Below, piece by piece: positions 8,182-15,518 of a stretch of 44,356 nt of DNA. A program made the position numbers and the translations under genes. Positions within the stretch are counted from its first letter, which is position 1. Every line of letters starts with the position of its first letter. Below the pieces are notes generated by a model. That model was not told the origin of the DNA. It saw only the letters and a program-made list of their open reading frames with translations, and did not search any database. Origin of the DNA: Paracoccaceae bacterium (GTDB lineage: Bacteria; Pseudomonadota; Alphaproteobacteria; Rhodobacterales; Rhodobacteraceae); the NCBI GenBank assembly GCA_030950185.1, contig JAUZRU010000057.1:1-44356 (forward strand). The letters run 5' to 3'.

Positions 8182-8963
8182 GACGAAAAGAACAGGGTTG
8201 TGAGGATGTAGTTGGCGGTCAGGATCATGACCGAGGCCGACACCACCGCATTGGTGGTAGCACGTCCCACGCCTTGCGCCCCACGGCCCGAATTCATGCC
8301 GTGATAGCAGCCCATCAATGCCACGATGAACCCGAACACCGCCGCCTTGAGCAGCCCCGAGGTCACATCCCAGCTTTCCAGGAAATCCACCGTGTTCTTC
8401 AGATAGGCCCCCGAATTCAGCCCCAGCTTGGTGATGCCCACCAGCCAGCCGCCCATGATGCCGATGGCGTCGCCCACCGCGACCAGGATCGGCATGGCCA
8501 GGGTTGCTGCCAGAACCCGTGGCACGGTGAGGTATTTCATCGGGTTGGTCGAAAGTGTGACCAGCGCGTCGATCTGTTCGGTCACCTTCATGGTGCCCAG
8601 TTCCGCCGCGACCGAGGATGCCACCCGCCCGGCCACCATCAGCCCGCCCAGCACCGGGCCAAGCTCGCGCACCATGCCGATGGCCACGATCGAGGGCACC
8701 ACGCTTTCGGCATTGAAGCGCGCGCCGCCCTCGAAGATCTGCAAGGCCAGCGCAGCGCCCGTGAACACGGCGGTCAGCCCCACGACCGGCAGGCTGAAAT
8801 AGCCGATATGCAACAGCTGCGACAGGAATTCACGCAGGTAAAAGGGGGGGCGAACGATATGGCTGATGGATTTTCCGGTAAAGATCGTGACACGTCCGAT
8901 GGCGGCCAGAAGGGCCAGCGTCGAATGCCCTATGGGGGCAAGGAAAGCCGAGATAAGACCCAT
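8178..8963 (-). CDS. mlaE: Mla-type ABC transporter permease
   Basis: A 261-residue MlaE/YrbE-family permease, the membrane half of the phospholipid transporter with MlaF. It shows the family segments ALALQIFEGGARF, MVRELGPVLGGLMVAGRVAS and the TMKVTEQIDAL coupling region, with five or so membrane spans and a final hydrophobic stretch at the C-terminus. ATG 8963 was preferred over the longer frame to 9038 because AAGGG lies 6 bases upstream and the family begins at this point. It lies 40 bases after alr and overlaps mlaF by 4 bases, so alr-mlaE-mlaF may be cotranscribed. Confidence 0.93.
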   Translation of the reverse strand: MGLISAFLAPIGHSTLALLAAIGRVTIFTGKSISHIVRPPFYLREFLSQLLHIGYFSLPVVGLTAVFTGAALALQIFEGGARFNAESVVPSIVAIGMVRELGPVLGGLMVAGRVASSVAAELGTMKVTEQIDALVTLSTNPMKYLTVPRVLAATLAMPILVAVGDAIGIMGGWLVGITKLGLNSGAYLKNTVDFLESWDVTSGLLKAAVFGFIVALMGCYHGMNSGRGAQGVGRATTNAVVSASVMILTANYILTTLFFSS

Positions 8964-9003
8964 GAATTGCCCTTGACCGCCCGTTGCCCCGTTCACACCT
9001 GTT

Positions 9004-10044
9004 TCAGCCCTTGTAAACCCGTTTGTAGCGCGCGCCAAGGCCGGTCAGGATTTCATATCCGATGGTGCCGGCCATTTCGGCCAGGTCGTCAACGGTCTGC
9101 ATGTCACACAGGATGTCAAGGGTTTCAGGGATGTCGTCCAGATCGGTGACGTCCACGGTCAGCAGATCCATCGACACGCGTCCGACAAGGTTGCAGGGCG
9201 TGTCGTCATCCCACAGCAGTGCACGCCCGCTGAGCGCACGGATCAGTCCATCGGCATAGCCGCCGGCCAGGGTCGCGATGATCGAGTCGCGCTCGGCCGT
9301 CCAGGTGGCGGAATAGCCCACTGTCTCGCCCTTGCGCACCTCGCGCGTCTGGATGACCGGCAGCGAAAGGCGCACGACGGGCCGGGCCTCGGTAAAGGGC
9401 AGGCCGCCATACAGGCCGATGCCCGGGCGCGTCAGGTCGAAATGGTATTCCTTGCCCAGCAGAATGCCGCCCGTGGCCGCCAGCGACCGGCGCACATCGA
9501 TGCCGTCGGTCATTTCGCGAAATGCCGCAAGCTGGGCCGCGTTCTGGGGGTGGTTGGGGTCGTCCGCACAGGCCAGATGCGACATGACCAGTGCCGGGCC
9601 GGCGGCAAGGATATCGTCCCGCAGGGCGGCAAATTCCGCGGCTTCCATGCCCAGCCGGTTCATGCCGGTATCAAGCTGGATGCCGAACGGATGCTTGGGA
9701 AGCGATTGGAAATGCCGCGCGATCTGGGCCGGCGTGTTCAGCAGGGGAATCAGATTGGCACGTTCCAGCAGGTTGGCATCGCCCGCCATGTGGCCCGAAA
9801 AGACAAAGATTTCGGCATCATCACCGACGCTGCGGCGAAGCACCAGCCCCTCGCGCGCTTCGGCAACGAAAAAGCTGGTCACGCCCGCATCCCTCAGCGC
9901 TTCGGCAACCCTGGCAACGCCCAGACCATAGGCATTGGCCTTGATGACCGCACCGGTGGCGGTGCTGTCGCCCGAAAGCGCGTCAAGTGCATGCCAGTTG
10001 TCGGAAATGGCCTCTAGGTCGATCGTCAGGGTTGCTGCGGTCAT
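9004..10044 (-). CDS. alr: Alanine racemase
   Basis: PLP-dependent interconversion of L- and D-alanine for peptidoglycan. The PLP-binding lysine lies in VIKANAYGLG (K35), and the second catalytic residue, a tyrosine, in VGYSATW (Y244). LTRPGIGLYGG and the C-terminal NLVGRVSMDLLTVDVTD are also family motifs. At 346 residues it is close to the usual 355-375. ATG 10044 begins MTAATLTIDL, the normal family start, with GGAG upstream; the extra 25 residues of the longer frame do not resemble the enzyme. It heads a minus-strand run with mlaE and mlaF and is divergent from the small membrane protein at 10251. Confidence 0.95.
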   Translation of the reverse strand: MTAATLTIDLEAISDNWHALDALSGDSTATGAVIKANAYGLGVARVAEALRDAGVTSFFVAEAREGLVLRRSVGDDAEIFVFSGHMAGDANLLERANLIPLLNTPAQIARHFQSLPKHPFGIQLDTGMNRLGMEAAEFAALRDDILAAGPALVMSHLACADDPNHPQNAAQLAAFREMTDGIDVRRSLAATGGILLGKEYHFDLTRPGIGLYGGLPFTEARPVVRLSLPVIQTREVRKGETVGYSATWTAERDSIIATLAGGYADGLIRALSGRALLWDDDTPCNLVGRVSMDLLTVDVTDLDDIPETLDILCDMQTVDDLAEMAGTIGYEILTGLGARYKRVYKG

Positions 10045-10250
10045 GTCTTGTCGTGCTCCGGTATGTATCTGTCGTCCCACCCGGTGCCACAGGGGCCACA
10101 GGGCAGGGGGGAAGGTCAAGTGCTGATTTTGTGCATAGCCGAAAAAGGGGGCGGAAAAAGGGCGCGCGGATTTGTCCTGTTTGCAGCGCGCGGATTAATG
10201 AACATATGCGTGTTTCCTTAACTATCATGCACTCACCCCGGAGCAAGACA

Positions 10251-10478
10251 ATGCTGGCCTTCCTCGACAACATTCCCCTGACCACCCTGATACTGGTTGC
10301 GGCCACCCTTGGCCTGGCCCCTTTTGTGCCCGAACCCCATATCTGGGAAAAGCTCAAGATGCTGGCTGCCGGCAACCTGACGCGCCCGATCGACATCTTC
10401 GATTTCCTGCTGCACGGCGTGCCCTGGGTGCTGCTGGCGATGAAGCTGGGTGTCATGGCCCTGCGCGGCACGGCCTGA
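10251..10478 (+). CDS. Small membrane protein, 75 residues
   Basis: A short protein with one clear N-terminal hydrophobic segment (ILVAATLGLAPF, about residues 10-25), an amphipathic middle (EPHIWEKLKMLAAGNLTRP) and a second hydrophobic stretch near the C-terminus (VPWVLLAMKLGVMAL). Similar small proteins are common in Rhodobacteraceae and are sometimes labelled as RND-transporter-related, but nothing in the sequence supports a transport role. ATG 10251 is set by GGAG at 10240-10243, 7 bases upstream. A weak promoter (TTGTCC at 10172, TTAATG at 10195, 17-base spacer) lies upstream. It stands alone, between alr and the convergent GntR regulator. Function unknown. Confidence 0.75.
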   Translation: MLAFLDNIPLTTLILVAATLGLAPFVPEPHIWEKLKMLAAGNLTRPIDIFDFLLHGVPWVLLAMKLGVMALRGTA

Positions 10479-10496
10479 GCGGCGTTCCGAACGACA

Positions 10497-11252
10497 TCAT
10501 CCCCCCGATCGGCCCTTGCGCGCCTTGCGCGCGGCCTTGACCTCGCGCGCCAGCATGATCGTGTATTCGGCCAGCTGTTCAAGCGCATTGTCGGCGCTCG
10601 CGGCATCGCGCGCCTCGATGGCGTTGGCGATGGCAGTATGCAGGGCAATGATGCGTGTGCGCGAACGGCGGGTAAAGGTGATCATGTTCATCAGGGGCTC
10701 GATCGCCTCGACGGCGCCGGCCAGCTGGTATGACAGCACCGGGTTCTGCGCCCCATCCACCAGCGCCCGGTGAAAGGCCACGTCCGAGGCGCAGAAACTT
10801 TCATCCGACAGGCCCGGCTGGCCCTGACGAAAGATCTCGGCCCGCATGGTGGCCAGGTGGTCGGCGCTGCGGCGTTGTGCCGACAGCGGCGCGCAGGCCC
10901 GTTCCAGCGCATAGCGCGCCTCGGCGGCGGTTTCGAAATCGACGGCATTCATGCTCAGCAACAGGGTCGAGGTGGTGATCTGCTGGCCATAGGCATCCTG
11001 AAACCGCAGCCGGTTGACAAAGGCCCCGCCGGTTGCGCCCCGCTGGGTGCGGATCAGGTTCTGTGCCGCCAGCCTTTTCAGCGCCTCGCGCACGGTGGGG
11101 CGCGAAACGCCGAATTTTTCGGCCAGCTCGGCCTCGCTGGGCAGGCGTTCATCCACGATCAGGCTGCCGCTGATGATGGCATCGCGGATCGCCTTGGCGA
11201 TCTGTGCCGACAGGTCACGTGACGTTTCAAGCCTTGTCTCCATGGTTTTCAT
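10497..11252 (-). CDS. FadR-subfamily GntR transcriptional regulator
   Basis: A 251-residue regulator with an N-terminal winged-helix domain (residues 10-75, containing LPSEAELAEKFGVSRPTVRE) and a C-terminal all-helical FCD ligand-binding domain (about 95-235) with a possible metal-binding His in DVAFHRAL. It is divergent from an acyl-CoA dehydrogenase-acuI operon, and a FadR-type palindrome abuts its start codon, so autoregulation and control of the operon by an acyl-CoA or organic acid are likely. That is inference from position. ATG 11243 (METRLETS) is an alternative start three codons downstream; neither has a strong ribosome site. The 3' end is 18 bases from the convergent small membrane protein. 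Confidence 0.9.
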   Translation of the reverse strand: MKTMETRLETSRDLSAQIAKAIRDAIISGSLIVDERLPSEAELAEKFGVSRPTVREALKRLAAQNLIRTQRGATGGAFVNRLRFQDAYGQQITTSTLLLSMNAVDFETAAEARYALERACAPLSAQRRSADHLATMRAEIFRQGQPGLSDESFCASDVAFHRALVDGAQNPVLSYQLAGAVEAIEPLMNMITFTRRSRTRIIALHTAIANAIEARDAASADNALEQLAEYTIMLAREVKAARKARKGRSGG

Positions 11253-11263
11253 TTGTCAGACAA
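11253..11263. promoter_or_regulatory. FadR-type operator palindrome
   Basis: TTGTCAGACAA is a perfect palindrome of 5-base arms around one base and matches the known FadR-subfamily operator form T-N-G-T-N3-A-C-N-A. It begins at the base next to the regulator start codon and lies 70 bases upstream of the acyl-CoA dehydrogenase start, in the 80-base divergent gap. A half-site-like TTGTC lies at 11234-11238. Confidence 0.6.
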
Positions 11264-11332
11264 TTGCGGCTGTGGCAAGAGATGGGCCAAATGTAAGGCA
11301 ATTGAAGCCGCCAGCGGAGAGCATGAAGAACC

Positions 11333-12508
11333 ATGACTGACAAGATCGACGAAATTCTCGATGTGGCACGCCGCCACTGCAACGAGGTGATCAAGCCCAA
11401 TGTGGAGGCGTGGAACAAGGCCGGAACCTGGCCGCGCGAGGCGTCCGATGCGGCCGGTGCCGCCGGGCTGACCGGGCTGTATGCGCCCGAGGAATGGGGC
11501 GGGCAGGGCCTGCCGCTGGCCGAGGGCATCCGGGTCTACGAGGAACTTGGCAAGGGCGACGGGGCCTATGCCTTTGCGCTGTCGATGCACAATATCTGCA
11601 CCTTCGCCGTGTGCGGTTATGGCACCGATGCCTTCAAGGAAAAATGGGCCCGCGACCTGACCTCGGGCCGCAAGCTGGCCAATTTCGCCCTGACCGAGCC
11701 GCAATCGGGATCCGACGCGGTGACCATGTACACCCGCGCGCAGATCAATGACGACGGCACCTGGACGATCAACGGCGCCAAGGCCTGGGTCAGCCTGGCG
11801 AATGAGGCCGATGTCTATCTGACCGTGGTCAAGACATCTGACGCCCCCGGCCACAGGGACATGGCGATGATCGCCATTCCGAAGGACACGCCGGGGCTGA
11901 GCTTCGGGCCGCGTTACGAGACGCCCTCCTATGAATTCCTGCCGCTGTCCGAGATGTATCTTGAAAATGTCACCGTGCCCGAAGAGAACATCATCCTGCC
12001 CATCGGCCAGGGGTTCCAGGGGGCGCTGATGGCAATCGACATTGCGCGGGTGTCCATTGCCTCGGGCTGCTGCGGGCTGATGGAGGCGGCGCTGGATACC
12101 GCGCTGGCCTATGCGCTGCGGCGCAAGATGTTCGGCGGCGTCAATCTTGATCTTGAGGGTATCCAGTGGATGCTGGGCGACGTGGCCACCAATCTCGAGG
12201 CCTCGCGCCTGCTGTATCGCGAGGCCGCGCGCAAGCTGGGCACCCAGGAAGGCCCGGTCATGGCCGCCCATGCCAAGCGTTTCGTGCCCGATGCGGCGGT
12301 GGAGGCCGCCAATACCTGCACCCAGGTTCTGGGGGGTATGGGGCTGTTGAAACCCTATGGCCTCGATCGGCTCTCGCGCCTGGCGCAGATGCTGCGCATC
12401 GTCGATGGCACGACCGAGATCAGCCGCGTGGTGATCGGCCGCGCGCTGCAGAAACGCGCCGCCGCGCTTGATCCGGTGCCGGTGCCCAAGGGATATGGAG
12501 AGGAGTGA
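11333..12508 (+). CDS. Acyl-CoA dehydrogenase family protein
   Basis: FAD-dependent acyl-CoA dehydrogenase of 391 residues with the usual N-terminal helical, middle beta ([12 protein letters not shown], then [11 protein letters not shown]) and C-terminal helical domains ([20 protein letters not shown]). At the position of the MCAD/SCAD catalytic Glu (the YEGT motif) this protein has VDGT, so an Asp would take the base role unless a different residue does. The start at 11333 follows a purine-rich stretch. The stop at 12506-12508 immediately follows AGGAG, the ribosome site of acuI, so the two form an operon divergent from a GntR regulator. The substrate is not readable from sequence; the neighbourhood suggests short-chain acyl-CoA linked to acrylate or propionate metabolism. 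Confidence 0.9.
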   Translation: MTDKIDEILDVARRHCNEVIKPNVEAWNKAGTWPREASDAAGAAGLTGLYAPEEWGGQGLPLAEGIRVYEELGKGDGAYAFALSMHNICTFAVCGYGTDAFKEKWARDLTSGRKLANFALTEPQSGSDAVTMYTRAQINDDGTWTINGAKAWVSLANEADVYLTVVKTSDAPGHRDMAMIAIPKDTPGLSFGPRYETPSYEFLPLSEMYLENVTVPEENIILPIGQGFQGALMAIDIARVSIASGCCGLMEAALDTALAYALRRKMFGGVNLDLEGIQWMLGDVATNLEASRLLYREAARKLGTQEGPVMAAHAKRFVPDAAVEAANTCTQVLGGMGLLKPYGLDRLSRLAQMLRIVDGTTEISRVVIGRALQKRAAALDPVPVPKGYGEE

Positions 12509-12512
12509 ACAG

Positions 12513-13508
12513 ATGTCGTTCAACGCATTGATCGTCGAAAAGGACGAAGACGGAAAGACCCACGCCGAAGTCAGGCAGATCACCACTGATGACCTGCCCG
12601 AGGCCGAGGTTCTGGTGGCCGTTGAATATTCGACGGTGAACTACAAGGACGGGCTGTGCATCGGCCCCGGCGCGGGGCTGGTGCGGCATTATCCCCATGT
12701 GCCGGGGATCGATTTTGCCGGCACGGTCGAGGAATCATCCGACCCCCGCTACAAGCCCGGCGACAAGGTGGTGCTGACCGGCTGGCGCGTGGGCGAGGCG
12801 CATTGGGGCGGCTATGCGCAAAAGGCACGGGTCAGGGCCGACTGGCTGGTGCCCTTGCCCGAGGGGCTGACCACGCGCCAGGCGATGGCGGTGGGAACGG
12901 CGGGCTTTACCGCCATGCTGGCCGTGATGGCGTTGGAAGATCACGGGCTGAAGCCCGGGGCCGGCCCGGTGCTGGTCACGGGGGCGGCCGGAGGCGTGGG
13001 TTCGGTTGCGACTGCCATTCTGGCCCATCTGGGCCACGAGGTCGCCGCCGTCACCGGCCGCCCCGAGCAGGCCGACTATCTGAAAGGCCTGGGCGCCAGC
13101 CAGATCGTGCCCCGCACAGATCTGAACGAGGACACGCGCAAGCCGCTTGAAAGCGAAACCTGGGCGGGTTGCGTCGATGCGGTTGCCGGTGCCATGCTGG
13201 GCCGTGTGCTGAAACAGATGAAATACGGTACATCCGTTGCCGCCGTCGGCCTGGCCGGGGGGGCCGCCATCGAGGGCGCGCTGATCACGCCCTTCATCCT
13301 GCGCGGCGTCAACCTGCTGGGCATCGACAGCGTGATGCAGCCCTTTGACAACCGCCTGCGGGCGTGGGAACGCATCGCGCGCGATCTGCCCATGGACAGG
13401 CTCGAATCCATGGTTCAGCCTGCCACGCTGGCCGATCTGCCGCGCCTTGGCGCCGACATCCTGAAAGGGCAGGTTCGCGGGCGCGTCGTTGTTGACGTGA
13501 ATGCCTGA
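12513..13508 (+). CDS. acuI: Acrylyl-CoA reductase (NADPH), AcuI type
   Basis: Medium-chain dehydrogenase/reductase that reduces acryloyl-CoA to propionyl-CoA, used for detoxifying acrylate from DMSP and in 3-hydroxypropionate assimilation. The 331 residues closely follow the Rhodobacteraceae AcuI pattern: EYSTVNYKDGLCIGPG, HVPGIDFAGTVE, the NADPH motif TGAAGGVGSVA, VAAVTGRPE and GIDSVMQPF. ATG 12513 is set by AGGAG at 12501-12505, 7 bases upstream. It is the second gene after the acyl-CoA dehydrogenase, with a hairpin and a T-tailed terminator downstream. In some Roseobacters acuI instead follows a GntR gene and dmdA; here the dehydrogenase takes that place. No DMSP lyase or demethylase gene is seen. 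Confidence 0.93.
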   Translation: MSFNALIVEKDEDGKTHAEVRQITTDDLPEAEVLVAVEYSTVNYKDGLCIGPGAGLVRHYPHVPGIDFAGTVEESSDPRYKPGDKVVLTGWRVGEAHWGGYAQKARVRADWLVPLPEGLTTRQAMAVGTAGFTAMLAVMALEDHGLKPGAGPVLVTGAAGGVGSVATAILAHLGHEVAAVTGRPEQADYLKGLGASQIVPRTDLNEDTRKPLESETWAGCVDAVAGAMLGRVLKQMKYGTSVAAVGLAGGAAIEGALITPFILRGVNLLGIDSVMQPFDNRLRAWERIARDLPMDRLESMVQPATLADLPRLGADILKGQVRGRVVVDVNA

Positions 13509-13514
13509 GCAGAA

Positions 13515-13537
13515 AGCGAGGCCTGATCGGCCTCGCT
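13515..13537 (+). terminator. Hairpin after acuI
   Basis: AGCGAGGCC and GGCCTCGCT form a perfect 9-base stem with a TGATC loop, 6 bases after the acuI stop. There is no T tract, so it may act as an mRNA 3' protecting hairpin or a factor-dependent terminator. A T-tailed hairpin follows at 13622-13644. Confidence 0.55.
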
Positions 13538-13538
13538 G

Positions 13539-13640
13539 CCTCCGGCGGGAGTATTTGGACAAAAGAGAAACCTGCTTCTGCTTTGTTCAAATACTCGCGG
13601 GGGTGAATTGCCGCAGGCAAGAGGGGGCAGCCAGCCCCCT
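13539..13640. repeat. Dispersed intergenic repeat, inverted pair (copies B1/B2)
   Basis: B1 (13539-13570) reads forward with GAGTATTTGGACAAA at 13549-13563. B2 (13571-13640) is the reverse complement form, with its matching arm at 13582-13596 (14 of 15 bases) and ending in the GGGGGC...GCCCCC hairpin. The two copies form a long imperfect inverted repeat between the convergent acuI and crotonase-fold genes. They are related to copies at 7351 and 19949. Confidence 0.7.
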
Positions 13641-13644
13641 TTTT
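13622..13644 (+). terminator. Rho-independent terminator of the dehydrogenase-acuI operon
   Basis: AGGGGGC and GCCCCCT form a 7-base stem with an AGCCA loop, followed by a run of five T on the plus strand (13640-13644). It is the distal end of repeat copy B2, so the repeat itself supplies the terminator. Confidence 0.65.
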
Positions 13645-13657
13645 CATGGTTGCCAGA

Positions 13658-14449
13658 TCATTGTTGCCAGTCGGGCGGGCGCTTTTCCAGAAACGCGGCG
13701 ATGCCTTCTTCGGTGTCGCGATACAGCATGTTTTCGACCATGACCTCGCCGGTATAGGCATAGGCCTGTTCCAGCGGCATCTGGATCTGTTCGTAAAAGG
13801 CCTGTTTGCCGATCTTGACCGCGGCGCCCAGCTTGCCGGCAACGGTTTCGGCCAGCTCTCGTGTGGTGTCGGCAAGCCGGTCTTCGGGGACGGCGCGGTT
13901 GATCAGGCCCAGCGATTCGGCCCGGTCGGCCTCGATGAACTTGCCGGTGGTCAGCATCTCGAAAGCCTGCTTGCGCGCAATGTTGCGCGACAGCGCCACC
14001 ATAGGGGTGGAACAGAACAGCCCGATATTCACGCCGTTGACGCCAAAGCGCGTGGATTCGGCCGCCACGGCCATGTCGCAACTGGCGACCAGCTGGCAGC
14101 CGGCCGCGGTGGCTATGCCGTGGACCTGGGCAATGACGGGCTGGGGCAGGCGCGGGATCGTTGTCATCAGGCGCGAACAGCGCTGGAACAGATCGCGGAA
14201 ATAGGCCTTGCCGCCATCCTCGGCCTGGCGTCCGGCGGTCATTTCCTTGAGGTCGTGGCCGGCGCAGAACGCCTTGCCATTGCCGCGCAGGATCACCGCG
14301 CGGACCGAGCGGTCATTCATCAGGCTGTCGAACTGTTCTTGCAGCGCGGCCAGCATGGCGTCTGACAGGGCGTTCAGATTTTTCGGCGAATTCATCGTCA
14401 ATATCGCAATCGCGTTGCTGTCTTCGCGGAGCAGGATTGGCTCGCTCAT
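13658..14449 (-). CDS. Crotonase-fold protein, ECHDC3-like
   Basis: A 263-residue enoyl-CoA hydratase/isomerase-superfamily protein. The oxyanion-hole motifs are present (FCAGHDLKEM near residue 62 and HGIATAAGCQLVASCD near residue 110), and the GHDLKEM form resembles ECHDC3-type members. The two hydratase glutamates are both absent: the first position (GGGCELA in classical enzymes) reads AAGCQLV, and the second (FGQPEI) reads FGVNGV. Ordinary trans-2-enoyl-CoA hydration is therefore unlikely. It converges with acuI and could act on the same acyl-CoA pool, but nothing proves it. The MSEPILLRED start is the natural one. Confidence 0.85.
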   Translation of the reverse strand: MSEPILLREDSNAIAILTMNSPKNLNALSDAMLAALQEQFDSLMNDRSVRAVILRGNGKAFCAGHDLKEMTAGRQAEDGGKAYFRDLFQRCSRLMTTIPRLPQPVIAQVHGIATAAGCQLVASCDMAVAAESTRFGVNGVNIGLFCSTPMVALSRNIARKQAFEMLTTGKFIEADRAESLGLINRAVPEDRLADTTRELAETVAGKLGAAVKIGKQAFYEQIQMPLEQAYAYTGEVMVENMLYRDTEEGIAAFLEKRPPDWQQ

Positions 14450-14625
14450 CTTGATGTACCTCTTTGTCGCGCGGCTGATCCTGCCAGCTTAGCAAGTGCG
14501 ACCCGCCTGTAAAAGGCGCAACGTTGGGGCAAAATCGCCCGAGGTTCTTGACCGGTTGCAGGATTTGCCTAGTTTCAACCCGAGGGAACCAATTGGAAAA
14601 AATTGGGAACAACGGGAGATACGCA

Positions 14626-14955
14626 ATGATGCGCAAACCAACTGTCGGAAAATCCGTTGCCCTAGTGGCTGCGCTGGCCGTGGCCGGAATGTCGGCCACA
14701 GCTCCGGCGGCCACCGCGGCCGACCTCAAGGAGCTTGCTGAACAGCTGGTCAACAAGGTCAAGGGCAAGAAGGGGGGCTGCGGAAAGGCTGGCTGCAAGG
14801 CCAAGGCAAAGCCGGGAATACGCGAGGGCGGACGGACCGTCGGAGCCGGACAGGCGAGCAGAAGACAGCCGAAATACGGTGTTCCCGAGGTGACCGAGGG
14901 CGACGGCCCCGGTGACGGCGGGGGCGGCTCTGGCGGCGGCGCGGGAAAACCCTGA
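14626..14955 (+). CDS. Small secreted Lys/Cys/Gly-rich protein, unknown
   Basis: Not recognised. The 109-residue protein starts with a clear signal peptide (basic MMRKPTVGK, hydrophobic SVALVAALAVAGM, cleavage near ATAADL). A Lys-rich helix (LAEQLVNKVKGKKG) follows, then a CGKAGCKAK motif with two cysteines four apart, then a Gly/Arg stretch and a Gly-rich acidic tail (GDGPGDGGGGSGGGAG). ATG 14626 has GGGAG at 14614-14618, 7 bases upstream; the open frame starting 102 bases earlier has no signal logic. The Cys pair could bind a metal or form a disulfide. It lies alone between the crotonase gene (divergent) and a thioesterase 46 bases downstream. Confidence 0.7.
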   Translation: MMRKPTVGKSVALVAALAVAGMSATAPAATAADLKELAEQLVNKVKGKKGGCGKAGCKAKAKPGIREGGRTVGAGQASRRQPKYGVPEVTEGDGPGDGGGGSGGGAGKP

Positions 14956-15001
14956 TCAAGACTGCGAACCCGCCAGATCGTGACGCGGGAAAGGATATCT
15001 G

Positions 15002-15442
15002 ATGCAGGCAGTTCTGAACGTCAACGAGCTGAACGATCTGGCGGATCGCGAGTTTCCGCAGATACGCGGACGATTTCATGTGACCGAGGTCACCGATGAC
15101 GGTGTCGTCATGCGCATGCCGGTGACCGAGCGCGACATGCGCCCCGGCGGCACCGTGTCCGGGCCAAGCATGTTTGCGCTGGCCGATTGCGCATTCTACA
15201 TGGCGGTTCTGGCCATGATCGGCCCGCGCACATTGAGCGTGACCACGAATTGCTGCATCGATTTTCTGCGCAAGCCCGCGCCGGGCGACCTGATCGGCAC
15301 GGCCCGGATCCTGAAACTGGGCAAGCGGCTGTGCGTGGGCGACGTGCTGATCCATTCCGACGCCCACCCCGAAGAAGGCCCGGTGGCGCGCGCCAGCGTG
15401 ACCTATGCGATCGCGCCCGAAAAGGTGCAGGCACAGCCTTGA
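15002..15442 (+). CDS. PaaI-family hotdog thioesterase
   Basis: A 146-residue hotdog-fold protein of the PaaI/YdiI type, expected to hydrolyse acyl-CoA thioesters in the cytoplasm. The conserved region RPGGTVSGPSMFALADCAFYMAV corresponds to the substrate-binding helix, with an Asp where PaaI enzymes carry the catalytic acid; the sheet segment SVTTNCCIDFLRKPAPGDLIG follows. The length fits the family. It starts 46 bases after the small secreted protein and is followed after 76 bases by a membrane protein. The physiological acyl-CoA is unknown. Confidence 0.85.
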   Translation: MQAVLNVNELNDLADREFPQIRGRFHVTEVTDDGVVMRMPVTERDMRPGGTVSGPSMFALADCAFYMAVLAMIGPRTLSVTTNCCIDFLRKPAPGDLIGTARILKLGKRLCVGDVLIHSDAHPEEGPVARASVTYAIAPEKVQAQP

Positions 15443-15518
15443 TGTGATGGGAAGCAAGCGACATTCTTGATCGGGTCAGATGGGGCACTGCGTCTTTCAC
15501 CTGAAAAGGATTTCATGA

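Noticed and set aside
11249-12586. 445-codon open frame on the minus strand
   Set aside because: Antisense to the acyl-CoA dehydrogenase. No recognisable protein pattern; His/Gln/Arg-rich as expected for a reverse-strand shadow.
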